From Emiliania huxleyi CCMP1516 (taxonomy: Eukaryota > Haptophyta > Isochrysidales > Noelaerhabdaceae): a DNA stretch of 64,000 nt. Positions 9,064 through 20,165 of the stretch are shown here, one piece after another. The stretch spans positions 254,110-318,109 of the forward strand of contig NW_005198900.1 in assembly GCF_000372725.1 (NCBI RefSeq), written 5' to 3'. The translations under genes and the position numbers were made by a program. The notes beneath the pieces are model-generated. The model was not told where the DNA came from and did no database searches. It saw only the letters and a list, made by a program, of their open reading frames with translations. Position 1 is the stretch's first letter. Every line of letters begins with the position of its first letter.

Positions 9064-10379
9064 ACTTGCTCCATGAGCAAAACAGTGCAAAAAGCACCTG
9101 GAGCAGATGGCTTACGCCGCCTGTGGACATGGGCAAAACAGTGCAAAAAGCACCTGGAGCAGATGGCTTACGCCGCCTGTGGACATGGGCAAAACAGTGC
9201 AAAAAGCACCTGGAGCAGATGGCTTACGCCGCCTGTGGCCATGGGCAAAACAGTGCAAAAAGCACCTGGAGTAGATTCCAAACGCCGCCTGTGGCCATGT
9301 GAGCGCTCGGGTGGCGCCAAGGGCTTCGGCCCCCTCCAAGCCACCTACCTGCCCCGCCCCCCTCGCCACACGAGGAGGGCTGGAGCACGTGCGCCACCTG
9401 GGCCTGGGCAGGTGGCTCCAGGTGGCTTCGGCCCCTCCAAGCCACCTGCATGCCCCCCCTCGCCACACCTGGAGGGCCGGAGCACGTGCGCCACCTGGCG
9501 CAAGTTTGAATTCGGAAACGGAAAATCCGAGCCACGGAAGGGCTGGCCTGCCAAACGCGAGCCTCCCCGCTCCTCCCCGCGCTGCAAACTGGGACTGTGG
9601 GGTGTGTGAATGAGGGCCTGCGGCGGTCATCGGCGGCTACAATCAATGTCCGGCGTCGACATAAGCCTGGGGCTTCAACCCGGCCCGCGCGGGCGTTTGG
9701 TGTGGCTGCAAACGCCGCAGGAGCCGGTGGCTGCGCTGCTCACGCGCCGTTGCTGCCGACGCTGAGCAGTCTGACTCGCCAATGAGAAGACTGCCCAATA
9801 ATACGCCATCACTCGATCCCCGATAAACCAGGCCATGCAGAGCTTTGTCGGCCTCGCCGACGTCGTGTGCTGGCTGCGCGGTAGAGTTGCGAGAGTGGAT
9901 TGTGGAGGCGCGGCGGGGGCGGCTCGTGGTGCCGAGGCGGTGTATAGTACATTCCTATTCAAAAAAACACGCACGATGAAATTCCCGAAGTGACGCCCAG
10001 GTGGCGCACGTGCTCCAGCCCTCCAGGTGTGGCGAGGGGGGGCATGCAGGTGGCTTGGAGGGGCCGAAGCCACCTGGAGCCACCTGCCCGGGCCCAGGTG
10101 GCGCACGTGCTCCAGCCCTCCAGGCAGGTGTGGCGAGGGGGGGCAGGTGGCTTGGAGGGGGGCGAAGCCACCTGGCGCCACCCGAGCGGTTACATAGCCA
10201 CAGGCGGCGTTTGGAATCTACTCCAGGTGCTTTTTGCACTGTTTGCCCATGGCCACAGCCCACAGGCGGCGTAAGCCATCTGCTCCAGGTGCTTTTTGCA
10301 CGGGTTTGTCCATGTCCACAGGCGGCGTAAGCCATCTGCTCCAGGTGTTTTTTGGACTGTTTTGCTCATGGAGCAAGTG
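9064..10379. mobile_element. Long inverted-repeat element with tandem repeats in its arms
   Basis: The arms at 9064-9505 and 9995-10379 are inverted copies. The outer ends read ACTTGCTCCATGAGC and GCTCATGGAGCAAGT. Each arm has, from outside in, tandem copies of a ~56-bp unit, then a GC-rich block with GGAGCACGTGCGCCACCTGG. The spacer 9506-9994 has no recognised gene. No clear target duplication was found. It is either a non-autonomous foldback-type transposon or a large hairpin RNA source. Confidence 0.75.
9077..9300 (+). repeat. Four tandem 56-bp units (left arm of the inverted repeat)
   Basis: Units start at 9077, 9133, 9189 and 9245, exactly 56 bp apart, each starting GCAAAACAGTGCAAAAAGC. 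The last unit diverges in its second half. About three inverted units lie at 10200-10379. Confidence 0.95.
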
Positions 10380-10389
10380 ATCTGTGATC

Positions 10390-11636
10390 TGTAAGGGTCC
10401 GAGGCGACCAAGGCGGAAGTGGCGGTACTCGCTCCCACGCGGCGCCGCCTCGCCGCCGCCCTCCACACCCACGCGCCCCCCTACCCCCCCCACACGCAGG
10501 CTTGCCGCCCAACGCGACGCCAGCTGGCGGCGGCGGTGGCGGGAGGCTGGAGCAAGTACAAGGACAGTTTTCCTTTCTGGTCGCCAGACCCCACCCGCCG
10601 GGCGCAGCAGGAAGCATGGTTCGAGGAGGTTGCCATGTTCGCGGAGCAGGCCGGTGTGGACGGCATGCTGTACCCGTGGGGAGGGGACTGGTACGATGAC
10701 GATGCTTCCGACTACGATGAGGAGTACCTCCCGTGCCATCGTGAGGATGTGCTGTTCGATCTCGACTCCAACGGTCGGAGGCCGACAGCTGCGGAGCTCG
10801 CGCCTCTGGCGTGGCCGCACAGCTGCTGGTGGCACGACCGGGACCGAATCGTCCTACTGTGTACATGCACATGCTCGACAACCCGCCTGATGGCAGCTTC
10901 CTTTGGGAGGCTCGCGTGTGCGAGCAGGTGCACGCTCTCTGGTCAGACGGCCGGGACAGCCCCCGCACGTCGATCAGCTATGTCCGACAGGGACGACTAG
11001 AGGGGGCGCTCAGGGGGCGCGACCGGCATCGACAAGGGCGGAGGCGGAGGCGATGCGTGAGGAGGGTATGAGGATGGCTTTCTCAGACGGTGCACTTCCC
11101 GGCGGCGAAGACATTCCTGGCGCGGCTTTCGTGGTGGGCCGTGCCGTGACGGCACCGCGACGTCTCATGACGCATCAGTGCTTTGAGGATGAGGCGGCGC
11201 CTGGCTGGCGCATGCTATCCTCACTACCCTCGTGTCCCAACCCGCACATGCGGTTCCCGATGTCGAGTGTAGCTTGCGAGAGATTGTGAGCCGCGGGGGA
11301 GAGCCCCTCAAGCCACTCTTGCCGCGCACTGCATGCAAATGCGGACAGCGAATCGGGGAGCGAAGAGGCGAGGCGTATGACGCGGATGATTCGGAATCGG
11401 ATAGCGAAGAACGTCGAGAAGAGATCCCAGTAGAGCCCCGAGCATGCATCTTGTGTTTATCAGAGGACTGGGGGTCGTTCGTAGAGTCTTTGTGCGATAC
11501 AGGAAGTATTGATGGTTTGTTACCCGTACACAGCTCACGGCCGTACCGTACACCTCTCTCACTCACTATTTGCCAGCCGCGCACCGTCTATCAGTATCAC
11601 CCTGAACGCCTTGCCTATCACGATGGTTGCAACTGA
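10390..11636 (+). other. Possible unrecognised multi-exon gene
   Basis: Several plus-strand stretches look coding but sit in different frames: 10545-10850 (GGWSKYKDSFPFWSPDPTRR, then a Tyr/Asp-rich acidic run and DSNGRRPTAAELAPLAW), 10860-10960 (VYMHMLDNPPDGSFLWEARV), 11050-11220, and 11270-11630 (CKCGQRIGERRGEAYDADDS, acidic run, CILCLSEDWGSF). They could be exons of one gene ending near 11636, or remnants. I could not place introns with confidence and recognise no domain. Confidence 0.25.
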
Positions 11637-11731
11637 AAAACCTCGAAGCCCTGGCAGCCCTCCCCCTACCACTGTTTAATGCCGTCGCGAAATCGGTCAT
11701 CGCGAATGCGCCGTCGCATTCCTGCTGTGTG

Positions 11732-12668
11732 ATGCTAATAGCAGCGAGTGTTGTTGCAAGTGGCCAAGCAGCTGAGAGCCTCGGGAGTGCCATCAAGGAT
11801 GCTCGTCACGATGCCGGGAGCGACAAGGGAGAGCCACGTCCTTTGCGCAATGGTGACCTGATCCGGAATGCAGACACGCGCCATATGGCTCAGGCGCTCT
11901 TCCCGATGCTGGATCAGAACCAGGACGGCCATCTGTCACGTCGAGAGGCTGGCGCGTTGGGTGCTGCACTCGGCGGGGGTGGAACTGCCGAAGCAGACGC
12001 TGCGTTCAAAGCAATGGACGGTGACGGTGACGGTCTCGTGAATGAAGCAGAGGCCGTCGCATTCTTCGAGGCGATGGAGAGCCACCTTAAAGGCACGGAT
12101 CGAGGTCCTGCAGGGGTAGATTCGACGTTCGGAGTCGCAGCCAAGTCAGAGCCTGCGCAGGCAATCCGATCGGGCACGTCCGCCCTAGCGGCAGCTGGCG
12201 TACTATGCCACACACCGATCGACTCACGTCAAAAGCGGTTGCTGCATCGGCTCGACGGCACCCCCGAGGAACAGTCAGCCGCTGTTTTGGCCCATGCACG
12301 GGCTGACAAGAAGAGGGTGGCGGAGAAGCGCATCCTCGTGCAGTTTCAGGCAGACCTAAACCACGCCAATTCGAAGGAGGAGGTGCACCCTCCATGTCAC
12401 GTGCACCTCCCTTCGCCATCTCCGACCCCCCCCCCCCGGCCGGTCAGGTGGAGGCCTCACTGGCGGAGGTGGGAGCACCCGCCAGTCTTGGGATGTGGAG
12501 AGCCCATTGTAGAGGATAACGTCCCTTTCGTAGGTGCAGCGAGAGCTCATCGAGCTGCACGCGGGCAACGCGGACTGCCTCCAGGCGGGCGTCCCGGCGC
12601 TAATGGAGTCTGTCGCTCGAACAGCGCGCGCGGACTTTGCCGCCAAGACACGGAGAGACGAATTGTGA
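11732..12668 (+). CDS. ER-luminal-type EF-hand protein ending in RDEL
   Basis: Two exons, 11732-12382 and 12534-12668 (GT-AG intron), 261 residues. The start ATG at 11732 puts a short hydrophobic MLIAASVVASGQA at the N-terminus, a possible signal peptide; an upstream exon is also possible because the frame stays open to 11627. Two EF-hand loops are clear: residues 61-72 (DQNQDGHLSRRE) and 96-107 (DGDGDGLVNEAE), with acidic residues at positions 1, 3, 5 and 12. The rest is helical and charged (DGTPEEQSAAVLAHARADKK). The spliced C-terminus is KTRRDEL, an ER-retrieval-type signal. Together this suggests a calcium-binding protein of the secretory pathway, similar in design to reticulocalbins but with only two hands. 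Intron retention would replace the RDEL end. Confidence 0.65.
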
Positions 12669-13854
12669 CCCTCTGCCTCCCCGGAGTTGCAACCACGGGG
12701 TAAAGCTCGGTCAAACTGACTGCTGCTACAGACTGTGAGCTTCTTCTCTCCACAACTAGAGCGGCCGTCCTCCAATTCTGCGCCGTCTAGGGTGTCTTCA
12801 CTCAGTATGTGAGGAGGGGTGTCACGAGGCCGCCACTTCGTGACGTGATAGATCTCCGACGACCTCCGAGGGTTCGGCTCCATTAGGGGTAGGGGATCAT
12901 ACTGTTCACAGATTTCTTTTTTATGGTCACGTGGCACTGGACGCGCGGATTCTCAATATATGCCAGAATGCACTTTCTCGCCCAACCCCTCAAATTTTCT
13001 GAAAGAAATGCCGGAATAGTACGGAAAGGCCAACTGGTGAGCCGTACCAGAGAGAGCGAGGACCAAAGGGGTTGTGAAACCACAAAGCCAGGACCTGCAG
13101 CCTTCGAGAGAGAGATTTTTAGCAATAATACCAACTCACACTGGCACATCATTTGGGGCCTGCCCCTGCAGATCGTAGTTTATGGTGGTTTAAAGTTTGC
13201 GGGGGGGGGGGGGGGACGGCTTTGGGCGGTCAAATTCAATTTTGGCGGTTTACGACGGTTTTTGGGATCCTGCCGACGCGCTACAGCTGCACATAAGATG
13301 GACACCTCAACGGGAGGGCACTCGCAGCAGGCGGGGCCGAATCCTGCAGCCTTAGTCGTGGCCCGATCCGGCGGCATGCCACGGGTAGGCGCGTTGAGGC
13401 TTGCCGCCTCCTCTGCGCCAACGCTGCCTGTGCCGCAGCTTGCGTTTGCTGCCAGACAAGAGGAGGAGCAGGGCATTTTGGCGATAGGACCAGGCCCTGT
13501 TCACGCGCGCGCGAGACGTGCAGACAGGGTTGGGGCTCTCCTGCTCCTGACAAGGGACACGACAGGCTCGCAGCGCGGTGCACGGTGGACTCCCAACTCC
13601 ACTGGCGGTCTCATCTCAGTCTAGCGACCTGCCTCCAAGCTTCTCACTGGCAGTCTCTCGCAACCACAGGCACACTGACACAGGGGTGGCAGGGGCGGCG
13701 GCAGGAGTCTCCCACATACTATGCGGGCCTCGCTAGAGGTGCGTCCTGCCTGTGTGTGTCCTCGCCCTTTTGTGGGGGAAGGAAGGGGAAGGGGCCGCTG
13801 TGTGCGTGTGTGGGCGTTGTGCGAGCCGCCCTGAACGCCACGAGCGCGCCGCGA
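12669..13854. other. Intergenic, repeat-rich, no gene recognised
   Basis: Holds a poly-G run (about 13201-13214), a purine tract with TTTTTAGCAAT near 13115, and ACTGGCGGTCTCATCTCAG (about 13602) which also occurs at about 29322. Reading frames here lack any recognisable domain. The 12-bp left target duplication of the next element is at 13843-13854. Confidence 0.5.
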
Positions 13855-13917
13855 AAAAGAAAGAAAGAAAGAGACACGCCAAGGGAGGGATGGGAGGACG
13901 GCACGCCGCCACCACAC
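13855..13917 (-). mobile_element. 63-bp retroposon with (CTTT)n tail and 12-bp target duplication
   Basis: Flanked by AGCGCGCCGCGA at 13843-13854 and 13918-13929, a perfect match. Minus-strand sequence starts GTGTGGTGGCGGCGTGCCG and ends with (CTTT)n. It shares its core with the 904-1084 copy but is 5'-truncated. This is one of the cleanest insertions in the window. Confidence 0.85.
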
Positions 13918-14004
13918 AGCGCGCCGCGAGCGTGTGGTGCACTTGGAGCACTTGGAGTGCAGTGAGTAACTTCATTTTGTAAGATTCTAAAATTCTTCTT
14001 GAGA

Positions 14005-14415
14005 CAGGTGTATATTATTTTTGCTTGGGGCGGCCCTCATGACGGGGTAGGTAGGGTAGGTCTGGGCCCTCCCGTCGGGTTTTTCCCTCTCTTCACGCCG
14101 GAATTTTCACAGCAGAAAAAGAAATTTTCCGCCCAAATCACGATGTCAACCCTCCCCAAGTCGTTGATCTGGTGCTTGTAGGGCTTGAGAGTGGCCTGCC
14201 ATGTCACAAGAAGGACTGTGGTTGCAGGAGAGTACCACCAACCATCACTCTAGTTGGTATAGTACCCCACCTTCACCCATCGAGTGTTTTCTTTTTTAGT
14301 TTCCCATAAGTAAGGTAGGTAGGTAGGTAGGTAGGTAGGGGCACCGCAGGGGCCGGTCAGGTTTTTCCAGAATTTCATCATGAGGGCCGCCCCAAGCAAA
14401 AATAATATACACCTG
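14005..14415. mobile_element. MITE with perfect 38-bp terminal inverted repeats
   Basis: 411 bp; the ends 14005-14042 and 14378-14415 are exact reverse complements, beginning CAGGTGTATATTATTTTTGC. Flanked by the 7-bp duplication CTTGAGA at 13998-14004 and 14416-14422. No ORF of note, so non-autonomous. The interior has a GTAGGTAGG-type simple repeat near each end. Family not recognised; the identity of the two ends suggests recent activity. It ends about 145 bp before the start codon of the next gene, so it may lie in that gene's promoter or 5' leader. Confidence 0.85.
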
Positions 14416-14558
14416 CTTGAGAGGGCATGGCCGCCGGATATTGCACATTGCCGCCGGTCTTCGCCCCCTCGAGACACTCCTCTCGACTGCGCCAATCACA
14501 GGGATTGAGCAAAGCGTCCCCAAAGGTGTGTCCGCTGTGACCAGTGGCTGCTCGTTGC

Positions 14559-17500
14559 ATGAGCTACGACTCGGGCCGGGTCTGCTCGACTTGGAGACAC
14601 ACACCCCACGAGCGACTCACACACCAAACGCCTCGGCGTGGGCCCGGCAGAGGCAACAATCGAAAGCGGCCGCCTATATCTACGTCTCCCCATCTCGCCG
14701 AGGAGGAGGACGACATCGAGGCGCAGGCGCCGCCGCCCACGACGTCGCCCGCTCCTCGGCCTCGCGGCGGGCGCTGCCGCCAGTGCCTCGGTTGGGGGGT
14801 GGGCAAGTTGATGTGGCTGCTCGTGCTCCTCTCGCTGGGGCTGAACCTTGCGCAGCTTCTCACGTGGAACGAGCTCGAGACGCACAAGGAGTGGGTACGC
14901 CGTACCGCAACCGCCGTCCGCCGCCGTGCCTCACATGTCGGCGCAGGTCTTGCTGCCCTTCCCTTTCACACTCCGCTCTGCGTCCACGTCCACGTGCCCT
15001 GACCCTCTCATCTCCTCGGTCTCCCGCGCAGCCCTCATGGCTGGGGTGAGCGAACCACTCGACGTCGACGACCTTGGGGACACTGGTGCGCTCACCAGCT
15101 GCCGATACTCACGCTGACCCCCTACCCCACCTCCTGCCCGCTACACGGCGCTCATCATTGGCTGCACCACGTACCCAGGTGCGCCGCGCGACGACGCCCT
15201 CCCTTTTGACGACGAGCTCGTGCATCAGCGGCGCGGTGGCGCACGCTTGCGGCAGCCTCCGCCTCCGCCACAGCAGCAGCGGACCGGGGGTCAGCCGCAA
15301 GGGCGGCAGGCTGCACCCGCGAGCACGGGCGTGACGTGGCCGAAGCCACAATCGACCCAGCCGCCGAACCAGCCGCCGCCGCCGCAGCAGGCGCGGCAGC
15401 GGGCTGCTAGCACCGTGGTCTCGCTCGGGGCCCCGGACGCCAGCGCCGCGGCGGAGGGGCCAGCGGCCGCGTCGGAGGCACTGCTCGCGCGGCGGCGGGA
15501 GGCCGTGGGGGAGGTACACCCGCGGTTGCGGCTCGCGCTCACGCTTCCGTGGGTGGGGAGCACCTTTCCCTCCTGGTTCCCCTACTTCCTCGCGTCGACG
15601 AACCGCTCGTCGTACCTCGTCGACTGGCTCATCTTTCACGAGGAGGCGCGGCTGCCGCCCGCCGGGGAGGTGCCGCCCCGCTCCGCCCCCCTCACCCTCG
15701 ACGGTGCCAGCCTAGCTCTCGTCTCCCTCTCGGATGTAGGTGCCGCCCAACGTGCTCTTTTTTGACCTCGGACGCGGCGGCCTCGGCTCGCTCTTTGGCC
15801 TCAAGCTCGCTTCCGCCCTCGGCGCGACCAACAAGCTGACGCGGTGCGCGGCCCGCCTCCGCTACACGCCCGCATATGCTCCCCGCGCCCGAGTGTCCCC
15901 CATGACATACGTCCGCTCAGGTACATGAACCTCTTCCGGGCCGCCTTCCGCGACTTCGCCTACATCATAACCGAGTACAAGCCGACCCACGGCACAGTGT
16001 TTGCCGACTACCTCGCTGGCTACTCGCACTGGTCATCGCACCAACTCGGGGCGGCACCTGTGCGTGACATGACCGCTGAGAGCGCGACACGACGCTGTAG
16101 GTCGTACACCGATTCGGACGTCCTCGTCGGCGACTTGCCGCTCCACCTCTCCCTCGAGGAGCTGACCGAGTATGACGTCGTCACGTACCACTTTGGCGAC
16201 GCCTTCCGCCTCTACTTGCGCGGCCAGTTTAGTCTGCACCGCAACACGCCGCGCCTCGCGCGCCTCTGGACCGCTTGCCACCACCTCGGCGCGCGACAGC
16301 TGTCGATTCGCTGGAGCCGCGACGGGGTTTGCGGTGACGCGCGACGTGACTGCTCCACAGGCGCGGGGCTGCTCGACGAGCTCGAGGCCAAGCACATGCT
16401 GGTTAAGCGGCTCGCCGCAGAGGGCAAGCACGGCCGAACCCGCTTCCTATCGGCGGAGGGGTGCTACTCGCATGCCGTTGCGAGCGCGTCTGGCATCCGG
16501 CTCAAGTTTGCGGCAAAGGCGTTCGCCGACTGGAGCGACGACCGCGAGTTTTATTTGGTGGGCGGGCAGCGCGCCGCTGCCCGCAACGGACGGCGTCATT
16601 TATCCGAAGGAGTGTGAATAGGTTGACGGCGCGGTGCGCCGATGCCCGCAGCCGACGCAGACGTGGCTACCACCGGGCGAGGTGCCACCCCTAACTCTCA
16701 ACCCGTGCATCCTCCGCTGCTTTCCCCAAGCCTTCTCGGAAACCCCTTCTCGGCACTCTCGTCCAGGCGCCGCCCCTCGACCTCTCCAACCCGTGGGCCG
16801 ATGAGGCGGGCGGCCCTACGCGATCCAGTTCCCGCCCCCAGTCCCCCCCCCACAGCTCCAATTCGCCCCAGATGGCACACTCCCGACCCCCCACACACAG
16901 CTCCATCTCGCCCCCAGAGGCGAGACACTCTTCGCTCTCGCTCGGGGCCCTGTTTATTGTGCGCATGCGGGCACTGGTCAACACCCTTTGACCTGCTTAG
17001 GTGGGCGAAGCGGCTTGCGAGCCGCTCGCGCCGGCCGCAGCTCCTCTCTCGGACGCGCTGTGCGCACTCGTAGATGCGGAATTCCTAGATCCCTGCTCGT
17101 TTGGAGGTTGCCACGCCATTTGGATACCGAATGGCGCCATGATCCCTCTAGACGGCAGTCTCGACGAGGCCCGCCGGCGTTGTATGATCCACGTCTTCAC
17201 CGTCCCCCACCGCTCTCTCACGTAGGCCCGCACTGCAGCGGACCCAGGGCGCGCCGGTGGCGCTGGCGATCCACGCCAATTGCTCGCGGTGGATCGAGGA
17301 GCGCTACCGGCTGTGCGCAAACATGAGCGAGGATGAGGCGGCGGTCGGGTACGAGGTGACGCTGCGCGACGGCGCTTGGAGCGCGCGGCGCGTGGTGGCG
17401 GCAGCGCCCCGGGGCGGCCCAGCCGGCTACCTCGAGGCGGCGTTCCTCCACCTGCAGCGCTGGAAGGCGCAGCTCGGGCGCTTGCGCTATGGCGACGCCG

Positions 17501-17739
17501 CGCTGCCGCGCATCCGCGGCCGCCGACTGTTCAAGTTGTCGCTGCGCGGTTTCGAGCCCATCGACGTCGAGTACGACCGAGCGCGTGGCGCTTCTCTCGT
17601 CACGTATCGCCCGTACCGGCCAGAGCCGGCGTCCGCAGACGCCGCGCCGCTCCTCCATCGCGACGTGGCCGAGCTCACCGACGAGGAGTGGCGCGCGCTG
17701 GAGGAGCGGCGACGGACCGCCAGAACGCCTCCGCGATGA
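14559..17739 (+). CDS. Type II membrane glycosyltransferase-like protein (DUF6625-like)
   Basis: Ten exons: 14559-14946, 15032-15085, 15179-15669, 15740-15843, 15921-16031, 16101-16288, 16361-16557, 16622-16681, 17001-17168, 17239-17739; 753 residues. Introns 16289-16360 and 17169-17238 are GC-AG. The last donor is the least certain. An N-terminal anchor WLLVLLSLGLNLAQLL near residue 93 follows a cytosolic tail, and a Gln/Pro/Ala-rich stem follows it, as in Golgi enzymes. The catalytic-type region reads PPNVLFFDLGRGGLGSL, HGTVFADYLAGYSHW, then YTDSDVLVGDLP (a DxD-like site), YDVVTYHFGD and LYLRGQFSLHRN. I know this order from algal DUF6625-like putative glycosyltransferases; donor and acceptor sugars cannot be told. 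Likely role: surface or scale polysaccharide synthesis (inference). Confidence 0.75.
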
Positions 17740-17962
17740 CGAGAAGCATTTTATGTGTGTGTGTTGCGATTACGTGTTATTATTATTATGGCGAATAGTT
17801 TGATAGTGCTGTGTGTCTCGCGCAAGGGGTCAGCCGCTTGCCGAACCACCTCCGAAGGGGGGGGGTGGGGACGTACGCCAGCGGCACGAGGGCTTCAGGT
17901 TCTCAGGACTCAGCCCCACACAGCTACCATGGGAACGCGACCCACACAAAGCACCAAAGTTA

Positions 17963-18160
17963 GGCATACCTAGGGTGCCCACAGGGCCCAAAAAAAGAAA
18001 GGAAAAAAGAAATGGGGGACTCCCGATCGCAGCACTTCGTGTTGGAGAGTCGAGATATTGAGAGTGTGACTAGGAGGGTGGGACGCTGGGGATTCTCAAA
18101 GGTATACCCTTGGAATGGCCGGATCCAGCCTTAAAAGTACGAGATCGCGCGCGCTTCACG
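17963..18160 (+). repeat. Dispersed ~190-bp repeat (inverted partner at 29082-29283)
   Basis: Its reverse complement matches 29082-29283 at roughly 90% by eye, from GCGCGCGATCTCGTACTTT to GGGCCCTGTGGGCACCCTA. The end CCTAGGGTGCCCACAGG is also found inverted near 18998-19014, so a degraded second copy may lie at about 18850-19020 in opposite orientation. Confidence 0.75.
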
Positions 18161-18368
18161 CACAGCACCGCCTGTTCTCCGCGCGGCTGTGTGACGACGC
18201 GTGCCGTGTGCCAGCAGAGTTGGGCGCGCGCGGCGCGACGGCGCCCGCGAGGGAAGGCGCGGGTGCAGCGGCCGCCGGCGGCCGTACCGCCCGCCAGCCG
18301 GCGCAGCAGCGGCCAGCGCAGCGGCCGCCGGCGCAGCAGCCAGATCAGCCGGTGCGCGCCTTGCGAGG

Positions 18369-18416
18369 CGAGTACTGCCGCCCGGCAGCCTTGAGGCGGC
18401 CGGGCGGCAGTACTCG
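18369..18416. other. Perfect 18-bp stem hairpin
   Basis: CGAGTACTGCCGCCCGGC at 18369-18386 is the exact reverse complement of 18399-18416, with a 12-base loop. It sits in a GC-rich segment (18160-18800) that encodes no recognised protein. Whether it is a transposon core or an RNA structure is unknown. Confidence 0.7.
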
Positions 18417-19944
18417 TTCGAACTTTGCGAGCCGTGCGCGCGCCGAGGCGCCCGCGGCGCGCGCCCGCCCGGCTGCCAGTAGGAGGCGGCGCAATATGGC
18501 CTATAGTACAGCCCTTGAGGAGGAGGAAGAGGCTGGCTGGCAGTGCTGTATGCCGCCGGGGGCAGTTTTTGGGTGCTGTCCCCATCCCAGGGGGCTGCAG
18601 AAGGCGTCCGCAGCCGGGACAACCCGCCCCCCCAGCCGAGGCCGGTCGAAGCCCACTTGACCACAGCCATAAGGAGTCCTCTTGGTGCTCCTGGCGGCCG
18701 TTGGAATGGCGAGCGCGCGCCGATGGGGGGGGGGGGGGTCTTGCTTGCTCCACACCGAGCGCCATCGGTCCGGACCGGCGTGGTCACCGAGGGGTGGCCT
18801 GCACAAGGTCTGAGCCGCGGGCGCTCGGCGCCAAGTGCAGTGTCACGCTCGCGCTGGAGCGGGACACAATGGGAAACCCTCGTTTCCTATGAACTCGGTC
18901 CCCCAACGGAAGAGGCCTCGCTCCTATTGGAACACTCCAACATCAGATTTGCCTCGTGCGTCCCTTTTTGAGCCGGAAAGCTATTTTCTTTTGGGTCCTG
19001 TGGGCACCCTAGGGCCTAGCATACCCCCCGGCGCAGTGCCCCCGCTATGTGTCGCCGTTCGTCGGGGCACGCAATCCTGTGCAGTCGTCAGGGCAAGTGG
19101 GGGCGGGGTGGAGTGCCCAGCGTCTTTACCCTGGGATCTCTCTGCCCAGTCCGGGGGTGCGTCGAACCTTCCATCACCCTGGGAACTGTACCGTGTTTGT
19201 TATGACCCCCCCCAATGAACACACCAGTGAGGGAGGGCGAGACGATCGAGGGGTCCCGTACCATGCGGAACCGACCCTATCCAGTGCTCAAGTGCTCAAG
19301 TGGGAACGTCCGGGTTTTGGAAGTAAAGTTATTTTACTTCTTGGTTGGCGGCGATGCCGCCTGGCTTTCGACGAGATTCACGTCTGAAGCGCCGCAAAAC
19401 ATGATAGCTGGGCTCGTCAGTCCTCCTGTCGAGGCGCCCCGGCAAGAGTCCGACAACGACAGCTTGCCGGGTCAGGGCTACACGTCCAGCCACGCATCGA
19501 GTGACGACGAGCAACCAGCAATCCTGCTCCTCGACGACAGCACATCGTCCTCGCATGCCAATCAGAGAAGGCAGGCAAGCCAAGCATCGCAGTGACGCCC
19601 GATCGACCCACAGCGACCCCACGGCTGAAGATCCTGGCCTAGATCCTGGCAATATTGCGCTATCGCTAATTGTTGGCCCTGCGAACGACCACAGTGTGCC
19701 TGCAACCCACGGCCGCTCAAGTCTGTGGAATTTATTAACGCTCTTGGCATGCACGGCAGAAGAACGACATGCGCAACTTCTCCGATCCCCTTCTCGCTGC
19801 TTGAGATGGCTGCAAGAACACAGTATGGACCCCCACGAGGCTTTACCACATGCTAGGGGGGGGGGGGGTAGAAGCGATGTCCGCCTGCTCACGCTGCGGA
19901 CCGATCCGATGCGGCCGCCAGTCTGCCAGAGTGCCACCGGACAC
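18417..19944. other. No gene recognised
   Basis: Apart from the degraded repeat near 18850-19020, I see no repeats shared with other parts and no domain in any frame. A poly-G run lies near 19857-19868. Confidence 0.4.
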
Positions 19945-20165
19945 GGGAGATGAAGGGAAGACGCACACGTCCATCCACACCGCTCACAACACCGCAGACG
20001 GTTGGAAATGTAAATGACAAGTGCGCGCGCCGCAGCCAGCGAGCCAGCGAAGAGAAAATTTGAGCCGGGGCTCCCGTTCACACTCGTGCCTGCCCACTTT
20101 TCTCGGGGCTGCGCCTGCGGCTCGGCGTCGTTTCTTAATTTTTCGCGGAAATCGCTCCGGCGTGG
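19945..20165 (+). repeat. Copy of the internal part of the 55166-55646 MITE
   Basis: Matches 55384-55600 with scattered differences: AAGGGAAGACGCACAC, AACACCGCAGAC, GTTCACACTCGTG, TTTTCTCGGGGC and GCGGAAATCGCT appear in the same order. The CAGTG terminal repeats of the complete copy are not seen here, so this copy is partial. Confidence 0.75.

Noticed and set aside
8503-9146. Long open frames of alternating Cys/Val or His/Thr across the CA tract
   Set aside because: They are reading-frame artefacts of a dinucleotide repeat; no codon-level protein signal outside it.
9077-9300. Regular 56-bp repeats considered as a CRISPR array
   Set aside because: The units are identical along their whole length with no variable spacers, and the sequence is eukaryotic.
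17963-19030. A single 1-kb transposon bounded by CCTAGGGTGCCCACAGG inverted ends
   Set aside because: The left end is better explained as one end of a ~190-bp repeat that also exists alone at 29082-29283; the right end is probably a second degraded copy.
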